Shown one piece after another: positions 1 through 11,438 of a DNA stretch of 64,000 nucleotides; within the stretch, counting starts at the first letter, position 1, and each line of letters begins with the position of its first letter. The DNA is taken from the NCBI GenBank assembly GCA_022447555.1, contig JAKVBF010000009.1, positions 115,748 to 179,747 of the forward strand, in the 5' to 3' direction. The notes under the pieces were generated by a model. It saw nothing but the letters and a program-made list of their open reading frames with translations. It did no database searches and was not told where the DNA came from. The stretch is from Mariniblastus sp. GTDB lineage: Bacteria > Planctomycetota > Planctomycetia > Pirellulales > Pirellulaceae. Position numbers and translations under genes: made by a program.

Positions 1-158
1 TTACTGGTCTGCCATTTGGCCAGCCATGCTCCGATGATTCCTGAAACGACGATTAACGCAATGGTCGTAGCAACCGTCGTGTATTTTGAAATCAACATCA
101 GCAAAATCAAATCCGCCAATGGAACCAAGATGAATATGAGTAAGAGTCTGGCGAACAT
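1..158 (-). CDS. FxsA-like membrane protein, N-terminal part (runs off left edge)
   Basis: The reverse strand reads 52 codons from an ATG at 158 to the window edge with no stop. The peptide starts MFARLLLIFILVPLADLILL, continues through a short polar stretch and enters a second hydrophobic segment ending in GIIGAWLAKWQ. Two close hydrophobic helices with an acidic residue in the first and a glycine-rich second ending GAWL followed by charged residues is the pattern of the FxsA family of small cytoplasmic-membrane proteins. In E. coli overexpressed FxsA suppresses F-exclusion of phage T7; the native role is unclear. The C-terminal half lies outside the window, so the family call rests on the N-terminus only. 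Confidence 0.6.
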   Translation of the reverse strand, partial: MFARLLLIFILVPLADLILLMLISKYTTVATTIALIVVSGIIGAWLAKWQTS

Positions 159-380
159 TGTTCGAAGTGTTTCAGCTAAAGCGGTTTAATTTAGTCGTTG
201 CGGGCCGTTGAGTACGTGTGTCTGTAGGATCGCTTGTATTTCGCGTGGTTCATTGTGTTTTTAAAGGGTCTGTTTTTGTGAGGGCGACGCGGTCAAACCA
301 GCCAATGGGTTGGTGTCAGGCTTCGCCGTCTTTTGGGTTAAGGTGGTTGATCGTAAAGCTTTATTTCGCGTGGTGGACGG

Positions 381-884
381 TTACAGTATTTCACGAACTG
401 CATTCCGTAATTCAGCGGTGGGGTAATGTTCGGAAACAGGGAAACGAATCAGGGGTAGCCCAGCGGAATCGAATACTTGATCTACGAATTTGTCCCGCTC
501 GACTCGGTCCGGGCGGGCGTGACTCCCGTCATCCAGTTCGATGCACAACAAGGGTTCCAAAGTGTTTGGGTCGCATATGACAAAGTCGATGTGTTTCGCG
601 AGGATTTTATTGATCCAAGATTTACGGTTTTTTATTTTTTTTTGGACCCGCAGCAGATCGGCCATTCGAACCATCGCAAATATTTCCCAATCATCACGGA
701 CGGCTTTCCTCAGGGCACGAAAAAATTTCAATTCCGTTTTTGTAACCAGTCGTTCTCGAGCGAGGTAGGGAAGTTTCTTCGGGCGTGTCCAAATTCTTAA
801 GAGGACAAAGAAAACCAATAACATCCCAACGAATACCCCAAACGGCCAGCTGATCTCGAGGATTGGGATAATTCGGTCGAACAT
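381..884 (-). CDS. DUF2726 domain protein with N-terminal membrane anchor
   Basis: Protein of 167 residues from the ATG at 884. The frame is open further upstream, but the extra 22 residues look non-coding, and MFDRIIPILEI leads straight into a membrane helix (about residues 10-32). The rest resembles DUF2726, a domain related to nuclease-like folds: a helical region around TKTELKFFRALR, then FVICDPNTLEPLLCIELDD with the conserved ELDD acidic pair, a basic RPDRVERDKF segment and LPLIRFPV. These acidic and basic residues match the restriction-endonuclease-like core, but no substrate is known. It stands alone between two plus-strand-facing regions. Family call good, function unknown. Confidence 0.75.
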   Translation of the reverse strand: MFDRIIPILEISWPFGVFVGMLLVFFVLLRIWTRPKKLPYLARERLVTKTELKFFRALRKAVRDDWEIFAMVRMADLLRVQKKIKNRKSWINKILAKHIDFVICDPNTLEPLLCIELDDGSHARPDRVERDKFVDQVFDSAGLPLIRFPVSEHYPTAELRNAVREIL

Positions 885-1077
885 GTTTCTGTTTGGGGCT
901 GCGTTTAAGAGATACCTTGAAGGAACTTCTCGGAAGCTGGTTTTCGACAATTACTGTCAAGCATAGAATAATGGATTCTAAACGATCAGGATAGCTGAAT
1001 CGAAGGTCCCGCCCGGTTTCAGTATTCCGCGTGTGATTCACGGGATGAGGTACATATCATGAAATATTTGCATACTG

Positions 1078-2163
1078 ATGAAAGCTGAAAATCAGATTCT
1101 ACCAGAACTAAAAGCTCTTCGACTCGGTGACGTAGAGATTGGTTTCCCAATCGTTCAAGCGGCCCTGTCAGGCTATAGCGATTGGCCTATGAGAGTCATC
1201 GCTCGGCGGTTGGGTGCGCCTTATACGGTGTGTGAGGTCATGCTGGACGAGTTTTTGGTCAACCTCAAAGAACGCAAGCGTACGAGTCATTTTTTACATA
1301 TTTCCGACGAGGAGCACCCGGTGGGCGGGCAGCTGATGGGCGCCGAGCCGGCGCAGTTCGCCGCGGGCGCTTTAAAGTTAGTGGAAGCTGGATTTGATGT
1401 GATTGATATCAATTTTGGTTGTCCGGTAAAAAAAGTTCTGGGTCGCTGTCGGGGTGGCTTTCACTTGAGTCAACCCTCGGTCGCCATTGATATTATCCAG
1501 CGGACGCGGGATGCCGTTCCCGCGGAGATCCCGGTGACGGTGAAAATGCGTCGGGGCATCGATGATACGGAAGAAAGCAGGGACCATTTTTTTCAAATTC
1601 TCGAGTCTGGATTTGAGATTGGAATTGCGGCGGTGACCGTACACGGCCGAACGGTAAAGCAGCGTTATGTCGGACCCAGCCGATGGGAATTTTTAAAAGA
1701 ACTAAAACAGTTTGTCGGAGAGAAGATCGTATTGGGAAGTGGTGATCTTTTTACCGCTGAAGACTGTCTTAATATGATGTCACAAACGGGTGTGGACGGA
1801 GTGACCGTGGCGCGTGGAGCGATAGGAAACCCGTGGATTTTCCAACAATGTCAGGCGCTCGCTGCTGGACAACCGCTGCCTAAGCCGCCGAGTCTGTTTG
1901 AGCAACGTGACGTGATTCGTGAACATTTTAGGTTGGCTGAAGAAGTCTACAGTCCAGATCGGGCCGGTCCGATTATGCGGAAGTTTGGTATTAAATATTC
2001 AATCCTTCATCCGGAACACGAAAAAGTTCGCTCCAGCTTTGTAAAGGTCAAAGATCGGGCGGAGTGGGAGGCGGTGCTTGATCTCTGGTATGGAGAAGAT
2101 CTTCCGGGCGTCTACCCCAATGGTCGGATGCATAAGGCGCAAGGAAGCTGCACTCCGGGTTAG
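1078..2163 (+). CDS. tRNA-dihydrouridine synthase (Dus family)
   Basis: A 361-residue FMN-dependent TIM-barrel enzyme that reduces uridine to dihydrouridine in tRNA. The conserved DINFGCPVKKV segment places the catalytic cysteine at residue 115. VTVKMRRG, TVHGRT and VLGSGDLFTAEDC give the FMN and substrate loops, and VARGAIGNPWIF is the classic phosphate-binding signature near the C-terminus. Residues after the cysteine, GRCRGGFHL, differ from the more usual small-residue GSALL type. A second Dus lies on the other strand at 48376-49434, so this is a paralogue of unknown target position. The ATG start at 1078 has only a weak ribosome-binding site. A nine-codon open frame (1059-1088) with a better GAGG site overlaps the start in another frame and might couple translation. 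Confidence 0.9.
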   Translation: MKAENQILPELKALRLGDVEIGFPIVQAALSGYSDWPMRVIARRLGAPYTVCEVMLDEFLVNLKERKRTSHFLHISDEEHPVGGQLMGAEPAQFAAGALKLVEAGFDVIDINFGCPVKKVLGRCRGGFHLSQPSVAIDIIQRTRDAVPAEIPVTVKMRRGIDDTEESRDHFFQILESGFEIGIAAVTVHGRTVKQRYVGPSRWEFLKELKQFVGEKIVLGSGDLFTAEDCLNMMSQTGVDGVTVARGAIGNPWIFQQCQALAAGQPLPKPPSLFEQRDVIREHFRLAEEVYSPDRAGPIMRKFGIKYSILHPEHEKVRSSFVKVKDRAEWEAVLDLWYGEDLPGVYPNGRMHKAQGSCTPG

Positions 2164-2341
2164 ATCAAACTTGGGAGCCGTTTCGAGGCCACGGTTTGGG
2201 TGCGGGAATATTTGGTACCTAGATGGGGCGGTTTTTTTGGAACGGCGCGTCGGAATCCGATTATCGGCTCAGGTCGAAAAACGGAGTGGGATTTTGTATA
2301 ATATGGAAGCGATGTGGTAGCGCATGTAGGGGAAGAGATTC

Positions 2342-2725
2342 ATGAAAGTTGATCACTACGAAGATGTTCCGCAAAATACGGTAGAGATGCCTGGCGCTAC
2401 GGGTTGCAAGGTGCGGCAGTTGATCGGGCAAGATGACTCGGCTCCGAATTTTGCCATGCGGCAGTTTGAGGTGGCACCCGGTGGTTTCACGCCGCGGCAT
2501 AGCCACGCTTATGAGCATGAGGTTTTCGTTCTTGCAGGGGAGGGTGTGATTTTTGAGGGCAACCAGCAACACCCCATTAAGACGGGAGACGTGATCTACG
2601 TCGCCCCGCACGAAGTGCATCAATTTTGTAATACCGGGGAAAATTCATTGACCTTTTTATGTTTGATACCAAATTCGGCAATCGGTAAAGTCGGCATCCC
2701 TGCGCCCGAATGCGGCCAAGGCTGA
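2342..2725 (+). CDS. Single-domain cupin protein
   Basis: Small 127-residue protein of the cupin_2 type. The two cupin motifs are clear: RHSHAYEHEVFVLAGEG supplies His53, His55 and an acidic ligand (Glu58 or Glu60), and PHEVHQF supplies His93, the expected set for a mononuclear metal. GDVIYVAP lies between them as usual. Such stand-alone cupins act as small dioxygenases, isomerases or sensors, and the substrate cannot be told from sequence. The start is firm: an AGGGGAAGA ribosome-binding site lies just upstream of the ATG. It precedes ligA by about 75 bases and could be cotranscribed, with no obvious functional link. Confidence 0.85.
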   Translation: MKVDHYEDVPQNTVEMPGATGCKVRQLIGQDDSAPNFAMRQFEVAPGGFTPRHSHAYEHEVFVLAGEGVIFEGNQQHPIKTGDVIYVAPHEVHQFCNTGENSLTFLCLIPNSAIGKVGIPAPECGQG

Positions 2726-4813
<2,088 letters not shown>

Positions 4814-5215
4814 ACCGTCTACGTTCAGCTCACGTGCGTATGGGGACTGTGGGCAGGGGGTCTTAAGTCGGCAGGGAACACCGAGAAGGTTGCGCATCAC
4901 ACTCGCTTCGTTTCTGTGATCTAATAGGAATGACATTGCCGATCTCAAGTTGGGACAGCTCCCTTTCAACCATCAAAAAGGCACGGTGAGTCATCAAATT
5001 GCTTTGTCGGAAAGTTGGCTCGCAAGGTCCATTCGTACTCGTGGCCGATGCCAGTGCCGGAGATCATGTTAGAGTGTTCGTTTGGGTGGTCGATGGATTA
5101 AACTTTTTTTCTGAAGTTTTAAAAAACAAAAGAATTGCGAACACTAAGGGTGAAGGAAAGAATCCGAACCGCGGTATCATGAAGTGAGTTTGGTCTGATC
5201 TTGTTGGAAGAAAAG
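4814..5215 (+). other. Intergenic region without a supported gene
   Basis: About 400 bases between ligA and the LRR protein. A 62-codon open frame beginning with TTG at 4999 contains a plausible-looking stretch (FVLVADASAGDHVRVFVW), but it has no ribosome-binding site, no recognisable family and a poor tail, so I leave it uncalled. The run TTTTTTT followed by AAAAAAC near 5104-5128 is AT-rich and may hold the promoter of the downstream gene. No tRNA or terminator was recognised. Confidence 0.4.
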
Positions 5216-5968
5216 ATGCAAAGAAGTAAAACAAGGAACGCCATCAAAATCACGATGCGCTCGCTTTTTTTATTGCTTCTGATTTGCGGGCTGATGGTTC
5301 GGTTTTGGGTACTGCCTGCATTGCAGCAAAAACGCATTGCCCAATGGGTAGTTAGTCATCAGGGGAGTGTGGGCTATCAAGAAGAATTGTCCGCTGCGGG
5401 AAAGTATCGCGAGGCCAGATATGGGTTGATTGGAAAAACGTTGGGAGTCGATTTTGTCGATCGAATCGCAATGGTCTCTTTAAAAAAGACGGATGACCTG
5501 CGTGTCTTGAGTGGCTTGCCTCACTTACAGCATCTGACGGTTGGCCAGTACATGGGGTCAAACTTGTCGTGTTTGGAAGGGCTGCTCCATCTTGAGTCCT
5601 TGACGATCAGTGGGTCGGATGAGGTTGACCTTGGGGCTCTGGAAAACCTTCCGTCATTGTCGTTTCTCGCGTTCACTAATTCAGAAACAGAGGATTTCAG
5701 TCCGTTGAGAAATCTAAGAAATCTGACCCACCTTGATCTGTATGGAACGCGGCTCGTCGACTTTGAAGACTTAGAAGACCTCACTCAGCTGGAGTGGCTT
5801 TTTTTGCCTAACTCCGCTTTGCAGCCTGCGGATATCATTTCCCTTAAGAAGCTTGTTAACTTAAAAAGTCTCTGTGTGGGGAGGACGATTTTTTCTGAGA
5901 AGGGGTGTCAAGAATTACAAACGGCACTACCGAATTGTCACATTGAATTCTACCTTTCTGAAGATTGA
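5216..5968 (+). CDS. Membrane-anchored leucine-rich-repeat protein
   Basis: Protein of 250 residues from the ATG at 5216, chosen because GGAAG lies five bases upstream; an in-frame TTG at 5201 is possible. A basic N-terminus and a transmembrane helix (about residues 13-33, rich in Leu and Phe) anchor it with the rest outside the cytoplasm. From about residue 85 it carries irregular leucine-rich repeats of roughly 22-24 residues: LSGLPHLQHLTV, LEGLLHLESLTI, LENLPSLSFLAF, LRNLRNLTHLDL, LEDLTQLEWLFL and LKKLVNLKSLCV. Such LRR proteins are frequent in planctomycetes and are thought to mediate protein-protein contacts. Partner unknown. Confidence 0.8.
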   Translation: MQRSKTRNAIKITMRSLFLLLLICGLMVRFWVLPALQQKRIAQWVVSHQGSVGYQEELSAAGKYREARYGLIGKTLGVDFVDRIAMVSLKKTDDLRVLSGLPHLQHLTVGQYMGSNLSCLEGLLHLESLTISGSDEVDLGALENLPSLSFLAFTNSETEDFSPLRNLRNLTHLDLYGTRLVDFEDLEDLTQLEWLFLPNSALQPADIISLKKLVNLKSLCVGRTIFSEKGCQELQTALPNCHIEFYLSED

Positions 5969-6012
5969 AGCCCTGCTTCATTGATAGAAAGAGTCGGCGT
6001 TGTGAAGCGATT

Positions 6013-6345
6013 TTAGCGTTTTGGTACGTTGCCTGACAACTTTCTTAATAAGCCGTTTAATAAGATCGTGGCGATGGCCACGGCGGCTGCGATTGGGAAG
6101 ATGCGAGGGCGCGCGGCAACCAGCAACAATAACAGTACCATGACGCCCATGGTGAGAATCGAAAATCGATTCCTTAAACTGGCTAATTGAGGGAAGGCCA
6201 GCCAAAGGGCTCCCAACATACAGCCCACACGGATCAGAATGCCCGAGTACGTTTGGCTTTGAGCAGAATCTTGTAGCAACAGAATGGCACCCCCTGCTAA
6301 GGCAGATAGGGCGATGATCAGTAAAAAAACTCGCTGAGGATTCAT
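6013..6345 (-). CDS. Small multi-pass membrane protein, unknown
   Basis: Protein of 110 residues starting MNPQRVFLLIIAL. Four hydrophobic segments are visible: about residues 5-23, 34-52, 64-80 and 83-97, separated by short polar links, with a basic C-terminus (LRKLSGNVPKR). No family is recognised. It converges on the LRR gene, with 44 bases between the two stop codons. An overlapping open frame on the same strand (5978-6421) lacks membrane character and is treated as a shadow. Coding status is supported by the coherent hydrophobic pattern. Confidence 0.6.
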   Translation of the reverse strand: MNPQRVFLLIIALSALAGGAILLLQDSAQSQTYSGILIRVGCMLGALWLAFPQLASLRNRFSILTMGVMVLLLLLVAARPRIFPIAAAVAIATILLNGLLRKLSGNVPKR

Positions 6346-6634
6346 GCCGGTAGTTTAAGAGAAAGTTCAACACCAGCCATAGTGCACTTTTTAAAACGGC
6401 AAATGGAGTTTCCGCAAACATGCCCGTGGATCGGCACTTATAACCTGGGTAGGTCGGTTCTCCGTATTACCACTTAGGGGTTCGCAGATGTTCAAGCGAG
6501 TAAAAAAATGTCCGCTGATGTCTAAGGAATATTAAATGTTCGTAAATGGCTGCAAATTAGTATTTCATCGGTCGAGATCGTTTCGGTTGATGGCCCTGAC
6601 TGGGGACTCTCTGTCGCTGCTGTGGTCGAGGGGG

Positions 6635-7480
6635 TTAATCTAGAATTTGCTCTCGCAGTTGGGTAAGCAGATCTGCGGCATGTTTGATTTCAGACTTTTG
6701 TCGAATCGGTTCTTGAGGGATTTCTCTTTCAATCGTGAGGGGACCGCGATAGCCGATGGATTTCAACGCGGATAGGTAACGATGCATGTCGACTTGACCT
6801 TCACCAAGAGGTTTTTCCTCGCCCCAGTCGATTCCGGGGTTTTCAGACCAAGTCGCGTCCTTGCAATGGACGCTTTTTACCAGTGGACCAATTTTTTCTA
6901 GCGCTTCAATCGGTTCACCGGTTCCATAGAGGATCATATTGGCGGGGTCGAAGTTAACAAAGAGATTGTCCCGATCCACGTCGGATATGAATTGCAGAAG
7001 CCCTTCAGCCGTTTCTTGTCCCGTTTCGAGATGCAAATTTTGTCCGTTTTTCTGTGCGTGGTCGCACAAATCACGGGTCACGGTTACAACAGAAAGATAT
7101 TCTGGATCGGATGTTTCGTGTGGAACGAATCCCAGATGCAGGGCGATCACTCCACACTGAAGCAGTTTGGCGAAATCCGAAATTTCCTTCATTTCGGCCA
7201 GTCGCATATCACGCGTGGAACTGGGAACTAAACCTACGGTCTGTTCAACAGTGGGTATGTCGGCATAACTTTCCCCAGCAAAGCCACCGAAGACAGCGGT
7301 CAAGATGATACCCTGTTGGTTCAGTTGATCTAGGAAACGTGTTGCGGCCTCCGCCGTTCGAGTTTCCTGATGGGGAGCGTGAAGTTGTATCGTTGGGATC
7401 CCCAACTCCCTCGCTACGTCAAGATGCACTCCTAATCCGGCATCAATGCTGGCGAAAACGCCGATATCCCAGTCACTCAT
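6635..7480 (-). CDS. Sugar phosphate isomerase/epimerase family protein (TIM barrel)
   Basis: Cytoplasmic protein of 281 residues with the xylose-isomerase-like TIM-barrel fold. Conserved strands are visible in order: GVFASIDAG, IPTIQLHAPH, ILTAVFGGF, VIALHLGFVPHE, LHLETGQE (metal Glu), LFVNFDPANMILYG (metal Asp), VKSVHCKDA (metal His) and GPLTIEREI (metal Glu). These residues match the divalent-metal site of the AP_endonuc_2 family. Members isomerise or epimerise sugars, inositols or hydroxypyruvate, and the exact substrate cannot be assigned. It stands alone upstream of the secretin terminator. Confidence 0.85.
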   Translation of the reverse strand: MSDWDIGVFASIDAGLGVHLDVARELGIPTIQLHAPHQETRTAEAATRFLDQLNQQGIILTAVFGGFAGESYADIPTVEQTVGLVPSSTRDMRLAEMKEISDFAKLLQCGVIALHLGFVPHETSDPEYLSVVTVTRDLCDHAQKNGQNLHLETGQETAEGLLQFISDVDRDNLFVNFDPANMILYGTGEPIEALEKIGPLVKSVHCKDATWSENPGIDWGEEKPLGEGQVDMHRYLSALKSIGYRGPLTIEREIPQEPIRQKSEIKHAADLLTQLREQILD

Positions 7481-7609
7481 AGATCGATCCCTGAATTGGT
7501 TCCTAAACGGCGGGGCGTGGGTGTCAAGCTACTTCTAACACCACTAGTCTAACGTTCTGGTTCTTTTTGGAAAGAACCGTACAAGCGAAAACGTAGAGGG
7601 TTTGCGCAT

Positions 7610-7643
7610 AAGAAAACCGCCGAACGCAGAGTGCGTTCGGCGG
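7610..7643 (-). terminator. Rho-independent terminator of the secretin gene
   Basis: A perfect 11-base-pair stem (7617-7627 with 7633-7643, arms CCGCCGAACGC and its complement) closes a five-base loop. On the minus strand it is followed by TTTTCTT. It lies 42 bases beyond the stop codon of the secretin gene. Confidence 0.85.
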
Positions 7644-7685
7644 TTAGATTCAAAATGAAATCCGCAGATCTAGTCGACCCAGAGA

Positions 7686-10600
7686 CTAGTTACCGCCGAT
7701 CTGACCCACTTGTCGCGTCTCTTCTTCTTCCTGAATGATGATACGTGGAGTGACCATCATCATGATGTTAGAAGTTTCTCGACCGATACCGACGTTCTTA
7801 AACAATCGGTTGATGTAAGGCACGTTGCTTAGGAATGGGACACCACGTTCGGTGCGTCCTTCACTCATCCGCTTGATACCACCCATTAAGACTGTTCCAC
7901 CATCGGGCACGCTCACGACCGTGTTGATCGTTGTGAAGCCTACAGTGGGCAACTGAATGGTAACACCTGACGTTTCGACTTCTACCAGTTCGCTTTCTTC
8001 TTCGGTCGTTTCCTCGACGCCATCGACGGGATCGAGCAAATCGTCGAGAAGACTGTTTGTCTCTCGGCGTGTCTTTGTGCTACCGTCGAAGGTGAACGTT
8101 TGGACGTCTTGAACCTGGCTGAAGAACGGAACCAGTGTCATTCGGACCGACTTTCGGTCATTGGAGACAACGGCTTGGACGTTCATGCTGGTTCCATCCG
8201 GTAGAAGGGTGATTACAGGTTGTTGTGCAACCGCAAAATCACCCACTACAGGAATGACGCTCGTGACGAACGGACGTGTTGCCCCGTCGCTTACACTGGC
8301 ACTTTGGCCGTTGAACATCGTGACCGTTGGGGCCTGCATGATGTTCGACCGTGTGTCGCCTTTGGACGCTTGGATCAGAAAGAACACCTCGATGTCACTC
8401 AAGATCGCAAAACCAAAGTTCGCGGCCGTTCCTACGTCAAAACCTCCAAACTGTGGCACCGCGGATGCAAAACTGTTTTGCAGAAATGCCACGTCCAGGT
8501 CTTGAGTCGGTTGGAACCTTTCTGGAACCGGTTCCCGACCGACGACCGCACTCTGGGACAGTTGATCTGGAATTGGGTTCGGTACGTCAGTCACATCATT
8601 GATCCGGAAATCAAAGTCGATTCCGATTCGCTCGAAGAAGTTATCTCGCAACGTGATAAAGCGTACCTCGACTACGATTTGAACGTCGTTCAACTCCCGG
8701 AGCTTTTCCAACAGGTCCTGAATTTCATCCTGAACCTCCTGCGTCTGGGAAACGATGAGACTAAGGTTGGGAACGAACGATTGAATCGTTCCGTCACCAT
8801 TGGTGTCATCCCAGCCTTCGGGATCGATCGTGGTTTTTATCAAATCGATGAGTGGCTCGAAATCGGCCTGCGTAATACCACCCAAAGATGGGGGTCCGAA
8901 GCTGTTAAATTGGGGCTGCCCCGTCTGGACGCCACCGCCACCGTACCGATTACCATTGCCGAAGCCCAGGGCGCCGCCAAAGGGTCCATTGGGTATTTGT
9001 TGCCCCATGGCGGTTTGTTGTGCGGCATTGGCCTGCTGTGCCATTGCAATCGGTGACACGGCCGCCGACGCTCCATTTTGGCCCATGGCCAAAGGGGCTT
9101 GGTTTCCACTAAACCCATTCTGTCCCATATATCCGTTCATTCCACTTCCACTTCCCGGTGTCATGAAATTCATGTTCATAGAGGAATTGAAATTTTTGAC
9201 CGGAGTGACCAAATCGCCAACGTAATACGTTTTGGGTTTAACATCTCTGCGTTGAGCGTCTTTGCTGGTCACCTTGATCACTTCATCTTCTACGATGAAG
9301 ACCAACCCGGCTGATCCAAGGATGACATTCAAGGCACTTTGTAATGAGATCGGTTCCCGGATTGGGACATCGACCTCACGATTGGTTTCGATACCTTCGG
9401 CCGCGAGGGCGACGCCATCAAAAATTATGTTGACGCCCGCTTGGGTTGAAAGTTGATCAACTGCTTCGAACAGGGTTCCTCGGTATTCGCCTTGGACCTT
9501 CTGATCTTTCAGGAGATTCCATATTTGACGTTCAGACTCCGAGCTGTACTGTCGCAAAGACAGCTCCTCGGCGCGCATATTCACTCGTTTCGCGTACTCG
9601 TCGGTATCACCGTAAAGGAGTGGCATTTTTTCGTCAAAAGGAATTGCGTCCTCTTCAGCGTTGCGTAGGCCGAAGTAGACACCACGTTCTTTCGCATCCT
9701 TGATACGATTCATTTCAGCAATACTGGTGCCCAGTTTGGCTTTTTCCCGCAGAAGTGAAGAAATTTCGCTATCTGGATCGAGGTCAGCAGCCTGCCTTGC
9801 GATTTGCTCTGCTTCTGCATACCGACCTTCATCCAGCAGATTGTTGAAATCTTCGACTAGTTTTTGAATCTGTACTTCGGTGTCGTATCGCTTTTGACGC
9901 CCTAGTTCGACATCCATCAATCGAGAAGCATTCGCTTCGTCATTCATGATTTCCGGTAGATTAGATTCAATGAACGTTTGCATCTCAGTGATGTCACGAT
10001 CAATGATGGTCAGCAAAGGACGTTTGCTGGCCGCATCGAGTTCGCTTTGAGACACCCGGTTTCGGATATCCGTCATGCGTTCCAGAGCGATTCGTGGTGT
10101 TGCCTCCAGAGCCCGCTCAGCGGCCGCACGTTCGCGGAAAACTTCGGACTGCATTTTACGATACATCGCTGCTTGTGCATTAGCTACGGCGTCCAGGTCC
10201 AGCGTGCCGCCGTTTTCCTGGATTTCGGCAGTGGTTGCCATGCTGGCGAGTTTGTCTTGAATCGACTGCTGTGTCGATGTGTCTAGATTGTCTCGGTATT
10301 GCCAAGCCAGTTCGAAGTATTCGCGTGCACCGTCCCTGTCTTGGCTCTCAAGGGCTTGCAAACCACTGCGATACAATTGCATTCCCCGTGAAGGAACTGG
10401 TGTTGTATCAACGGACTCAGCCAGAATGGCTTCATCCTGTGCGATTGCAACTTCTTCTTCGATGAGGGTAGTTGCGTCCTGAATAACCGCAACGCCTTCT
10501 TGAACGTTGGCAGCCTCGTCTTGCGGCTTTCCGTTCATTCCCACACGAATGTTACGTGTGTTGTCTGCCGCCGGATCGTAATCTGCCTGCACGACATTGT

Positions 10601-11438
10601 CTTCGGGGTCATCGAAACTAGCCGGTACGACGTTGGAGCCGTTTTTCATGGCATTCTGGAGCTTTAATTCCATCTGCCATGGGCGCATTTGATTGTTCCC
10701 AAAATCGGCGTCTGCTACGCCAAACGACTTCGCTCGCATCGTCAGTTTGGAAGCTTGACCATAATCGCCTCTGTCAAAAGCGAGTTCGGCCTGCGACATC
10801 AACTTCATTGCCTGTGTCTTCATATTGGCAAGTTGAGATCGGCCCAGTTCCATGGTCCTACTTTTCGCCATGATTCGTTCGGTCACTGTTTCTGGTGACA
10901 ATTTTAGTGTGGCAAAGTCGACTGGAAACTTCTTTGCCTGAGCAACTAGCATGTTAGCAGTCTCAAGATCTTGATACTCCACCATGCTGTTTGCCTGGGT
11001 TAGCAGGAAGCTTGCCGCTTTGGAATTAAAGGTTCGATCCTTGGCTGCCGCCAAGTCCGCCAAAGCCCGTTGGTAGGCAATCATTGAATTCACTGCGTCG
11101 GGAGAATCTCCCAGGGCAGAAAAGTCAACTTTGTATTGACTCGCAGATTTAACCATCATCTCAGCCGTGGTTACATCTCCATGTGCAAGTGCTTGGCGTG
11201 CTTTGAGCAGCGCCATTTTAGCAGGCCCGTTTTTGTCGAGACTACCGCCTGTATCTTCCGTTGTCTTATTGGGAACGAAAGAATTCGAATTGTCAGCCGG
11301 GGATCCGGTCTGACCCATTGCCTGAACCTGTAATCCAATCAACGCAGCTGCGCCGATTAGTGCCCAGGTCCAAAAACCGTGTTGAAGTCGCTCGGAGACT
11401 CTCACGCAATTCTCCTTGTTAAGGACGCTTTTACCCAT
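7686..11438 (-). CDS. Pil/Gsp-type secretin with very long N-terminal region (PilQ-like)
   Basis: Outer-membrane secretin of 1250 residues, about twice the usual PilQ or GspD length. The N-terminus has a basic stretch and a hydrophobic segment ending QVQAMGQ, consistent with a signal peptide. Residues of about 70-600 are alpha-helical, alanine-rich and repeat-like (several blocks of the type LLTQANSMVEYQDLETANML), suggesting TPR-like or coiled-coil repeats. An STN/N-type domain follows (about 640-735: GTLFEAVDQLSTQAGVNIIF), then a Met/Gly/Gln/Asn-rich linker, and the secretin core from about 900 with VEVRFITLRDNFF and VPDGGTVLMGGI, ending in MMMVTPRII. It is transcribed alone; its pil-like partners lie upstream at 13579-19788, beyond a plus-strand transporter gene. 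Confidence 0.93.
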   Translation of the reverse strand: MGKSVLNKENCVRVSERLQHGFWTWALIGAAALIGLQVQAMGQTGSPADNSNSFVPNKTTEDTGGSLDKNGPAKMALLKARQALAHGDVTTAEMMVKSASQYKVDFSALGDSPDAVNSMIAYQRALADLAAAKDRTFNSKAASFLLTQANSMVEYQDLETANMLVAQAKKFPVDFATLKLSPETVTERIMAKSRTMELGRSQLANMKTQAMKLMSQAELAFDRGDYGQASKLTMRAKSFGVADADFGNNQMRPWQMELKLQNAMKNGSNVVPASFDDPEDNVVQADYDPAADNTRNIRVGMNGKPQDEAANVQEGVAVIQDATTLIEEEVAIAQDEAILAESVDTTPVPSRGMQLYRSGLQALESQDRDGAREYFELAWQYRDNLDTSTQQSIQDKLASMATTAEIQENGGTLDLDAVANAQAAMYRKMQSEVFRERAAAERALEATPRIALERMTDIRNRVSQSELDAASKRPLLTIIDRDITEMQTFIESNLPEIMNDEANASRLMDVELGRQKRYDTEVQIQKLVEDFNNLLDEGRYAEAEQIARQAADLDPDSEISSLLREKAKLGTSIAEMNRIKDAKERGVYFGLRNAEEDAIPFDEKMPLLYGDTDEYAKRVNMRAEELSLRQYSSESERQIWNLLKDQKVQGEYRGTLFEAVDQLSTQAGVNIIFDGVALAAEGIETNREVDVPIREPISLQSALNVILGSAGLVFIVEDEVIKVTSKDAQRRDVKPKTYYVGDLVTPVKNFNSSMNMNFMTPGSGSGMNGYMGQNGFSGNQAPLAMGQNGASAAVSPIAMAQQANAAQQTAMGQQIPNGPFGGALGFGNGNRYGGGGVQTGQPQFNSFGPPSLGGITQADFEPLIDLIKTTIDPEGWDDTNGDGTIQSFVPNLSLIVSQTQEVQDEIQDLLEKLRELNDVQIVVEVRFITLRDNFFERIGIDFDFRINDVTDVPNPIPDQLSQSAVVGREPVPERFQPTQDLDVAFLQNSFASAVPQFGGFDVGTAANFGFAILSDIEVFFLIQASKGDTRSNIMQAPTVTMFNGQSASVSDGATRPFVTSVIPVVGDFAVAQQPVITLLPDGTSMNVQAVVSNDRKSVRMTLVPFFSQVQDVQTFTFDGSTKTRRETNSLLDDLLDPVDGVEETTEEESELVEVETSGVTIQLPTVGFTTINTVVSVPDGGTVLMGGIKRMSEGRTERGVPFLSNVPYINRLFKNVGIGRETSNIMMMVTPRIIIQEEEETRQVGQIGGN

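Noticed and set aside
4999..5187. 62-codon frame from TTG between ligA and the LRR gene
   Set aside because: No ribosome-binding site, poor tail and no recognisable family despite one protein-like stretch.
5978..6421. 147-codon minus-strand frame
   Set aside because: Covers the small membrane protein in another frame, and lacks membrane or domain character.
8220..9056. 278-codon open frame on the plus strand
   Set aside because: Antisense to the secretin gene; no family, no ribosome-binding site, and the secretin frame is clearly coding.
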